This document shows, piece by piece, positions 58,719 through 64,000 of a stretch of 64,000 nucleotides of DNA (positions within the stretch are counted from its first letter, which is position 1; each line of letters begins with the position of its first letter). This stretch comes from HRBIN15 sp039630445. Its GTDB lineage: Bacteria > Armatimonadota > Fimbriimonadia > Fimbriimonadales > GBS-DC. The position numbers and the translations under genes were made by a program. The stretch lies in assembly GCA_039630445.1 (NCBI GenBank), contig JBCNVA010000141.1, positions 1 to 64,000 on the forward strand, written 5' to 3'. The notes below the pieces were generated by a model, which saw only the letters and a list, made by a program, of their open reading frames with translations, searched no databases and was not told the DNA's origin.

Positions 58719-59174
58719 TCATTCCGAGTGGTGCTCGGCTCTTCCGATTTCATACGGCTGCGGTTGCTGGGCGGCATGGGGGTGGTCAGCGCCCCGATAG
58801 ATGCGCAGCCGTTTCAGCATCCGATCGCGCAGCTTGTTCTTGGGCAGCATGCCACTGATGACACGCTCCAGCAGCTTCTCTGGGCTTTTTTGCATAAGCT
58901 GCTCGCGCGTGTAGGCACGCAATCCGCCCGGATACATCGTGTGGTGATAAAGCACTTCCTGCCACTTTTTGCCCGTAAAGACCACCTTTTCCGCGTTCAC
59001 GATAATCACATGGTCGCCCATATCCATGTGGGGAGTATAAGCGGGCTTATGCTTGCCCTGCAGCAGGCGCGCGACCTGTGCAGCGAGCCGTCCCGCAGGC
59101 ACGCCCGTTGCATCCACAACCCACCATGTGCGTGTGATTTCCTCTGGTTTCGCCGTATAAGTGCGCGGTCTCAT
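58719..59174 (-). CDS. rplM: Ribosomal protein L13
   Basis: 151 residues. WWVVDATGVPAGRLAAQVARLL, then GDHVIIVNAEKVVFTGKKW and RVISGMLPKNKLRDRMLKRL are typical L13. GGAGGAG lies before the ATG. Confidence 0.98.
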   Translation of the reverse strand: MRPRTYTAKPEEITRTWWVVDATGVPAGRLAAQVARLLQGKHKPAYTPHMDMGDHVIIVNAEKVVFTGKKWQEVLYHHTMYPGGLRAYTREQLMQKSPEKLLERVISGMLPKNKLRDRMLKRLRIYRGADHPHAAQQPQPYEIGRAEHHSE

Positions 59175-59198
59175 CGTTTCTCCTCCTTGCGAGTCGGA

Positions 59199-59930
59199 CT
59201 AATATTTTACCCGAATGAGGCACAGCCCCTGTGGAGGCGCCATGGCGGTCAGCCGTTGAGCGGGGTTGTGCAGAAATTCTTGCAGCGCGTCGGGGGACAG
59301 GCGTCCCCGCCCAACTAACAGCAAATGCCCGACAATCAGGCGGACCATGCCGCGTAGGAAACTGCTGCCCTCCAGTTCGATGTGAACGGTGTCGCGTGTG
59401 CGACGGATGGCGGTGCGATAAAGGGTACGCACGGTGTCCTGCTCTTCCGGGGTCTTGATGCTGAAGGTGCGGAAGTCGTGCATGCCTTCCAGCAGCTGGA
59501 GCGCGTGTGCCATACGCTCTGTATCGAGGGGATATGGGTAGTGGTAGGCATAGCGGATGTGCCAGACGGAGGGGTGCGGGCGTGTGTAGAGCGTGTAGCG
59601 ATAGAGTCGGCTGCGTGCGGAGTGGCGGGCATGGAAGTCGGGTGAGACTTCTGCCCCACGTCGCACCTTCAGGTCGGGCGGCAGCCGCTTGTTGAGGGCA
59701 ACCACCAGCTTCTCCACTGGGATAGGGCGGCTGGTGAAAAAGTTGACCACCTGACCGCGTGCATGCACGCCTGCATCGGTTCGACTGGCACCTGTCACCT
59801 GGATGGGTTCCTTCAGCAGCGATTGCAGCGTGGCTTCCAGCACGCCTTGTACGGTGCGTGCCTCTTTTTGTCGGGCAAATCCGCGGAAGTCCGTGCCGTC
59901 ATACTCGATTAGCAGTCGCAGGTTGCGCAT
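59199..59930 (-). CDS. truA: tRNA pseudouridine synthase A
   Basis: Makes pseudouridine at positions 38-40 of tRNA anticodon arms. 243 residues with the catalytic Asp in GASRTDAGVHARGQVVNF and the family sequences RLLIEYDGTDFRGFARQ and GSSFLRGMVRLIVG. Its ATG abuts the rplQ stop (TAG-ATG). A common neighbour of rplQ and rplM. Confidence 0.97.
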   Translation of the reverse strand: MRNLRLLIEYDGTDFRGFARQKEARTVQGVLEATLQSLLKEPIQVTGASRTDAGVHARGQVVNFFTSRPIPVEKLVVALNKRLPPDLKVRRGAEVSPDFHARHSARSRLYRYTLYTRPHPSVWHIRYAYHYPYPLDTERMAHALQLLEGMHDFRTFSIKTPEEQDTVRTLYRTAIRRTRDTVHIELEGSSFLRGMVRLIVGHLLLVGRGRLSPDALQEFLHNPAQRLTAMAPPQGLCLIRVKY

Positions 59931-60284
59931 CTATTCGACCAGTTCCAGCACGGCGGTTTCTGCCGAATCGCCGCGTCGAACGCCGATGCGCACGATGCGG
60001 GTATAGCCTCCGTTGCGATCGCGATAGCGAGGTCCGATATTGTCAAATAGATGCTTGACGAGGCTTTCATCGTTGAGGAATCGGCGTGCCTGCCGACGCG
60101 CGTGTAGGCTATCTTGCTTGGCGAGGGTAATCATTTTTTCTGCCAGGCGGCGTGCCTCTTTGGCGCGCGGCACCGTGGTCACGATCCGCTCGTGGATGAG
60201 CAGGGATCGCACCAGGTTTCGAAGCATAGCGCGTCGGTGGTCGCTGGCTCGTCCTAATTTGCGATAGCCCGCTCCATGGTTCAT
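59931..60284 (-). CDS. rplQ: Ribosomal protein L17
   Basis: 117 residues. MNHGAGYRKLGRASDHRRAM, then LVRSLLIHERIVTTVPRAKEARRLAEKMITLA. The ATG overlaps the rpoA stop by 4 bp. Confidence 0.98.
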   Translation of the reverse strand: MNHGAGYRKLGRASDHRRAMLRNLVRSLLIHERIVTTVPRAKEARRLAEKMITLAKQDSLHARRQARRFLNDESLVKHLFDNIGPRYRDRNGGYTRIVRIGVRRGDSAETAVLELVE

Positions 60285-61264
60285 CGCGATTTTCGCCTCC
60301 TTCCTTCACTTCGTAGCTGCAGCCCGAGCGCACTCAATTTGGCTTCCACTTCCTTGAGGGCACTATCCCCGAAGTTCCGAAGCTGCATGAGCTGCTCGCG
60401 TGGATGCATCAACAGCTTATGCAAGGTGTTGATGCCTCCGGAGCGCAAGGCGTTGATGACACGCCCTGACAGCCCCAGCTCCTCCAGCGGGCGGTCGGGA
60501 ATACCCGCCAGATAGGGTGGGGGAGGCATGGATGCAACGATTTCGGAGGGTAGCTCCTGTTCGCTGAGGGCGGTTAGCAGGTCGAACTGGTCGCGCAAGA
60601 TGGTGGCTGCGCGTTGCACCGCTTCGGCAGGATGCATCGCCCCGTTCGTCCACACCTCCAGAATGAGGCGGTCATAGTCGGTGCGCTCGCCCACCAGTGT
60701 CTGCTCCACCAGAAAGTTCACCTTCCGCACGGGGTTGAACATCGCGTTCATGCGGATCAAGCCAATGTGTCCGCGTTCGCGCTCCCGTTTGACGACGGGC
60801 ACAAAGCCGCGCCCCAGCTCCACGATAATCTCCGCATTAATGGACGCGCTCACATCGCTGAGCGTCGCCAGATAGAGTTCAGGGTTCACTATCTCGATGT
60901 CGGCGGGGCACTGAATATCTGCGGCATGGACACGCCCCGGACCCTGCACATTCAAGCGGAGGGTATAAGGACCAGGATGCAGACTGTTCACCCGAATCGC
61001 AACATTTTTCAGGTTAAGCAGGAACTGCAACACATCCTCCTTCATGCCAGGGATGGTGTCGAACTCGTGGAGCACGCCTTCGATGCGCACGCCCGTGATG
61101 GCGGCGCCTTCAATAGAGGAAAGGAGCACGCGCCGCAGTGCATTCCCGAGCGTGATGCCGTAGCCGCGTTCCAGCGGTTCGATCTCGAACTTTCCGTACG
61201 ATTCGTCCGCCCGAATAATGCGCACCTGCGGCTTAACCATCTCCTTGGGTATTTCCCTGACCAT
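60281..61264 (-). CDS. rpoA: RNA polymerase alpha subunit
   Basis: 327 residues. The assembly domain has FEIEPLERGYGITLGNALRRVLLSS; the linker is Pro-rich (SMPPPPYLAGIPDRPLEELG). The C-terminal domain (LSGRVINALRSGGINTLHKL, then LRNFGDSALKEVEAKLSALG) binds UP elements and activators. GAGGAGG stands before the ATG. It lies downstream of rpsD after a short spacer with an octamer repeat. Confidence 0.98.
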   Translation of the reverse strand: MVREIPKEMVKPQVRIIRADESYGKFEIEPLERGYGITLGNALRRVLLSSIEGAAITGVRIEGVLHEFDTIPGMKEDVLQFLLNLKNVAIRVNSLHPGPYTLRLNVQGPGRVHAADIQCPADIEIVNPELYLATLSDVSASINAEIIVELGRGFVPVVKRERERGHIGLIRMNAMFNPVRKVNFLVEQTLVGERTDYDRLILEVWTNGAMHPAEAVQRAATILRDQFDLLTALSEQELPSEIVASMPPPPYLAGIPDRPLEELGLSGRVINALRSGGINTLHKLLMHPREQLMQLRNFGDSALKEVEAKLSALGLQLRSEGRRRKSR

Positions 61265-61291
61265 TTTCCGCTTGCCTCCTCAACCTATCTC

Positions 61292-61330
61292 ACCATTTCA
61301 CCATTTCGCCACTTCGCCATTTCGCCAATC
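61292..61330. repeat. Octanucleotide tandem repeat between rpsD and rpoA
   Basis: ACCATTTC ACCATTTC GCCACTTC GCCATTTC GCCAATC on the plus strand, the same 8-bp unit as at 7545-7601. It occupies most of the 68-bp spacer inside the ribosomal operon. Confidence 0.8.
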
Positions 61331-61332
61331 AA

Positions 61333-61965
61333 TCAGCGACTGTAGAACTCGATAATCTTTTGCAGGTCGACATTGGTATCGACCTGTTCGCGTTCGGGTG
61401 GTTGCACGACAACGCCTTGCATGGTGTTTGGGTCATAGCGCAGCCATGCGGGCGGATTATGCTCGGCAGCGCGGGCAAGGGCTTCCTTGCCTAATACGGT
61501 GTTGCGCTTCGATTCATGGATAGCGATCACATCGCCTGGGCGCACTTGATAGGAGGGGATATTGACTCGCCGCCCGTTGACGGTGATGAAGCGGTGACTG
61601 ACCATCTGGCGCGCCTGCCCCCGCGAGACGGCGAACCCGAGCCGATAGACCACATTATCGAGGCGCATCTCCAGCTGGCGCAATAACACTTCGCCCGTGA
61701 CACCGCGCGCCTGCTGTGCCTCTTCCACATAGCGATGGAACTGGGCTTCACGCAGTTGGTAGATTTGGCGTAATTTCTGCTTTTCGCGCAGCTGCTCGCC
61801 GTACTCGCTCAGTTTGCGGTCACGGCTGCGCGGCCCATGCTGACCGGGCGGGAAGTTGCGCCGCTCCAGGGCGCATTTTTTGGTGTAGCAACGATCGCCC
61901 TTTAGAAAGAGCTTGACGCCTGCTCGACGGCACAGCTTGCATTTTGCTTCCCAGATAACCGACAT
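61333..61965 (-). CDS. rpsD: Ribosomal protein S4
   Basis: 210 residues, zinc-binding form: CKLCRRAGVKLFLKGDRCYTKKC supplies four Cys near the N-terminus (shown as C-x2-C and C-x5-C). The S4 RNA-binding domain has RLDNVVYRLGFAVSRGQARQ and HRFITVNGRRVNIPSY. It is a primary 30S assembly protein and, in some bacteria, represses the alpha operon. Confidence 0.97.
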   Translation of the reverse strand: MSVIWEAKCKLCRRAGVKLFLKGDRCYTKKCALERRNFPPGQHGPRSRDRKLSEYGEQLREKQKLRQIYQLREAQFHRYVEEAQQARGVTGEVLLRQLEMRLDNVVYRLGFAVSRGQARQMVSHRFITVNGRRVNIPSYQVRPGDVIAIHESKRNTVLGKEALARAAEHNPPAWLRYDPNTMQGVVVQPPEREQVDTNVDLQKIIEFYSR

Positions 61966-61990
61966 CGTTTGTCTCCTCCATTATTGGCAC

Positions 61991-62392
61991 TCAGACGCGG
62001 CGCCGCTTTGGAGGGCGGCAGCCATTATGGGGGATGGGCGTGACATCCTTGATAGAGAGGATCTCCAGCCCTGCGGCTTGCAGGGAGCGGATGGCGGTTT
62101 CGCGCCCTGGTCCAGGGCCTTTGACCATCACATCCACCTTGCGCACACCGTGTTCCATCGCGGCGCGAGCAGCGCGTTCGGCTGCCAGCTGCGCGGCGAA
62201 GGGTGTGCCCTTCTTGGTGCCGCTGAAGCCCACTGTACCACCGCTCGCCCACGAGATGGTGTTCCCTTGCATATCTGTAATGGTGACGATGGTGTTGTTG
62301 AAGGTCGCCTGGATGTGGGCGACGGCGTGCACGATGTTCTTGCGCTCCCGTTTCTGTGCCGCTCCTGCGCGTGCTTTGCGTGCCATAGCCAT
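61991..62392 (-). CDS. rpsK: Ribosomal protein S11
   Basis: 133 residues. HIQATFNNTIVTITDMQGNT, then WASGGTVGFSGTKKGTPFAAQ and the C-terminal DVTPIPHNGCRPPKRRRV. It is part of the 30S platform. Confidence 0.98.
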   Translation of the reverse strand: MAMARKARAGAAQKRERKNIVHAVAHIQATFNNTIVTITDMQGNTISWASGGTVGFSGTKKGTPFAAQLAAERAARAAMEHGVRKVDVMVKGPGPGRETAIRSLQAAGLEILSIKDVTPIPHNGCRPPKRRRV

Positions 62393-62411
62393 TTACCCTC
62401 GCTTTGATTTT

Positions 62412-62795
62412 TTACTTCTTCGCCTTGCGTCGTCGACCGGTGCTCACGGTCTTCCTTGGTCCTTTGCGCGTGCGCGCGTTGGTGCGGGTGCGCTGACCCC
62501 GCACGGGTAGCCCGCGTCGGTGACGCAGCCCCCGATAGCAGCCGATTTCGATCAGGCGCCGGATGTTCATCTGCTGCTGACGCCGCAGGTCGCCCTCGAT
62601 GGTGTAGTTGCGCTCAATCTCGTCGCGCAGTTTGGCGACCTCCTCCTCGGTCAGCTCGCGCACGCGCTTGTTCGGGTCGACGCCCGTCTTCTGCAGGATT
62701 TTGCGGGCGGTCGATAGCCCGATGCCATAAATAACAGGCAGCGCGTACTCGATTTTCCGGTCGCGTGGCAGGTCCACGCCTGCGATTCGTGCCAT
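62412..62795 (-). CDS. rpsM: Ribosomal protein S13
   Basis: 127 residues. MARIAGVDLPRDRKIEYALP, then YGIGLSTARKILQKTGVDP and GLRHRRGLPVRGQRTRTNAR. TAGGAGG is at good distance. Confidence 0.98.
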   Translation of the reverse strand: MARIAGVDLPRDRKIEYALPVIYGIGLSTARKILQKTGVDPNKRVRELTEEEVAKLRDEIERNYTIEGDLRRQQQMNIRRLIEIGCYRGLRHRRGLPVRGQRTRTNARTRKGPRKTVSTGRRRKAKK

Positions 62796-62804
62796 CGTTA
62801 CCTC

Positions 62805-62918
62805 CTATCCTTGTCGCTGTTTATGTTTGGGGTTCTGGCAGATGACGCGCACAACCCCATGGCGCCGGATGATCTTGCATTTGGCGCACATCCGCTTGAC
62901 CGATGCTCGCACCTTCAT
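62805..62918 (-). CDS. rpmJ: Ribosomal protein L36
   Basis: 37 residues, zinc form: MKVRASVKRMCAKCKIIRRH and VICQNPKHKQRQG contain the C-x2-C, Cys and His ligands. It sits between infA and rpsM as in most bacteria. Confidence 0.97.
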   Translation of the reverse strand: MKVRASVKRMCAKCKIIRRHGVVRVICQNPKHKQRQG

Positions 62919-62942
62919 CGCTGTTCACCTCACATAAGCGTA

Positions 62943-62980
62943 GCGAGCCAGAAGCTCGCCACACGCGAGGGGATATTATA
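62943..62980 (-). promoter_or_regulatory. Internal promoter and leader hairpin before rpmJ
   Basis: GGGG-TATAAT at 62980-62975 (minus strand), then a leader of about 50 nt that contains GCGAGC-TTCTG-GCTCGC (62959-62943) and GAGGTGA before the rpmJ ATG. It allows expression of rpmJ-rpsM-rpsK-rpsD-rpoA apart from map-infA. The hairpin is a candidate ribosomal-protein control site. Confidence 0.55.
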
Positions 62981-63001
62981 CCCCATTTCGAACCGATCCC
63001 C

Positions 63002-63226
63002 CTACTTGTATCGGTAGACGATGCGCCCGCGAGTGAGGTCATAGGGCGAGAGGGCGACCTTCACGCGATCGCCGGGCAGAATGCGAATGAAGTTGATGCG
63101 CATCTTGCCCGATAGGTGTGCCAGCACTTGGTGCCCGCCCTCGATCTCCACGCGAAACATCGTGTTGGGCAGGCACTCGACGACCGTGCCCTCGACCTCG
63201 ATCTCTTTGCCTTCGGTCTTCGCCAT
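63002..63226 (-). CDS. infA: Translation initiation factor IF-1
   Basis: 74 residues, an OB-fold: EIEVEGTVVECLPNTMFRVE, then HLSGKMRINFIRILPGDRVKV and LSPYDLTRGRIVYRYK. GAGGAGGTGA precedes the ATG. Confidence 0.98.
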   Translation of the reverse strand: MAKTEGKEIEVEGTVVECLPNTMFRVEIEGGHQVLAHLSGKMRINFIRILPGDRVKVALSPYDLTRGRIVYRYK

Positions 63227-63250
63227 TGCATCACCTCCTCATTAAGTATT

Positions 63251-64000
63251 TTACTCTACCGTCAAAATCTCGGCACCGTTTTCGGTGATAACGACGGTAT
63301 GCTCATAGTGGGAAGCAGGTTGGCGATCGGCAGTGATAATCGCCCAGCCGTCGTCGGCAACCTCCACATCAGGCTTGCCCATCACAATCATCGGCTCGAT
63401 AGCAAGCACCATGCCGGGCAGCAACTGGAGTCCTTCGCCCGGCTCGCCTTCGTTAGGCACTTCGGGCGGCTCATGCACATAGCGCCCGACACCGTGTCCC
63501 GCCAGCCCATGTGCAGGGTGAAACCCGAACGATTCGACATAACGCTGAATGGCGGCGCCGATGTCGCCGATGGTATTGCCCGCGCGGGCGACCTTGAGCG
63601 CCTCGTAGAACGCTTCTTCCGTCACCCGCACCAGGCGCTTGCGCTGGTAATCGACGCGCCCGACGGCGACGGTCAGCGCCGCATCAGCGCAGTAGCCCTC
63701 GTAGAACACGCCCATATCGAGGCTCACGATATCGCCCTCACGCAGCACGCGGTTATCGGGCAGCCCATGCACAATCGCTTCATTGATGGAGACACAGAGG
63801 GCTGCGGGATAGAGCCGATAGCCCTTGAAGGCGGGGAAGCCCCCCATCTCCAGCACCAGCCGTTCCGCCAAGGCGTTCAGCTCCGCGCTCGTGGTGCGGT
63901 TCGGTTCAATCGCCTCGGCACACGCTTTCAGCACCCGCGCCAAGATGCGTCCCGCTTTGCGAATGCGGGCAATCTCCTCTGGAGTCTTTATCAGGATGGA
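63251..64000 (-). CDS. map: Methionine aminopeptidase type I (5' end outside window)
   Basis: Removes the initiator Met. The frame runs to the window edge; the first residues seen are SILIKTPEEIARIRKAGR, so only a few are missing. The metal ligands lie in SLDMGVFYEGYCADAALTVAV (two Asp), GHGVGRYVHEPPEVPN (His), LAIEPM (Glu) and the final TENGAEILT (Glu). It is the first gene seen of the infA-rpmJ-S13 cluster. Confidence 0.96.
   Translation of the reverse strand, partial: SILIKTPEEIARIRKAGRILARVLKACAEAIEPNRTTSAELNALAERLVLEMGGFPAFKGYRLYPAALCVSINEAIVHGLPDNRVLREGDIVSLDMGVFYEGYCADAALTVAVGRVDYQRKRLVRVTEEAFYEALKVARAGNTIGDIGAAIQRYVESFGFHPAHGLAGHGVGRYVHEPPEVPNEGEPGEGLQLLPGMVLAIEPMIVMGKPDVEVADDGWAIITADRQPASHYEHTVVITENGAEILTVE

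Noticed and set aside
1..64000. CRISPR array, insertion sequence, prophage or integrase
   Set aside because: I found no regularly spaced direct repeats with unique spacers and no transposase, integrase or phage structural gene in any plausible frame.

Overview
The window is a gene-dense, moderately GC-rich bacterial chromosome segment. It carries about 67 protein genes, one recognisable gene remnant, two tRNAs and no insertion sequence or CRISPR array. The gene types point to a free-living heterotroph, perhaps thermophilic and perhaps of the Armatimonadota or a nearby terrestrial phylum: two Tat-exported Gfo/Idh/MocA oxidoreductases, Uma2 nucleases, a DUF1559-like pseudopilin, Hfq and a DapF-type lysine pathway. 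The phylum is a guess from gene style; no rRNA is present to settle it.

Layout. 1-7 kb: 5' part of ileS, a Tat-signal oxidoreductase, an MFS transporter, a Uma2 protein and an acyl-CoA synthetase. 7-13 kb: a small ABM monooxygenase with a palindromic operator, a KimA-like K+ transporter, a GlmS/NagB-II-like SIS protein, a coiled-coil protein built on a 21-bp tandem repeat, an NlpC/P60 hydrolase and gmk. 13-17.3 kb: a TroA/ZnuA-type metal ABC transporter with two permeases and a Uma2 gene wedged between them. 17.3-26 kb: rph, a BtuF-like protein, a LacI regulator, an oxidoreductase/PfkB-kinase pair, a DJ-1/PfpI protein, tRNA-Lys, a TIGR00300 ornithine-cyclodeaminase-type protein and ribokinase, interspersed with MITE-like palindromic repeats. 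26.3-28.8 kb: a lower-GC accessory cassette (ECF-type sigma factor, Cys-rich exported protein, Cys-rich pseudopilin, four-helix membrane protein). 28.9-36.2 kb: an S9 peptidase, rhamnulokinase, a fused MNT-HepT protein, and a LutB-LutC fusion followed by LutA (rhamnose to lactate catabolism). 36.5-46.2 kb: an exported propeller protein, a two-gene ABC exporter, a site-2 protease, tRNA-Ser, a PIG-L deacetylase, plsC, osmC and a coupled 2-TM/HEAT/TPR operon. 46.3-57 kb: eno-pyk, a DUF433/DUF5615 toxin-antitoxin pair, a lone nuoM, miaA-hfq-dapF, acuC and an M1-like peptidase. 57-64 kb: map-infA-rpmJ-rpsM-rpsK-rpsD-rpoA-rplQ-truA-rplM-rpsI-purD, the classic alpha-operon order.

The most striking signal that gene calling does not show is regulatory. 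At least 14 genes on both strands have a GG-TATAMT-like -10 box ending only 6-10 nt before the start codon, so their mRNAs should be leaderless. This rule reveals a 49-codon remnant of a DNA methyltransferase, with an intact promoter, in front of the hexose kinase. Other leads are the single-chain MNT-HepT protein, a palindromic repeat inserted in frame in pyruvate kinase, and two families of hairpin-rich miniature repeats.
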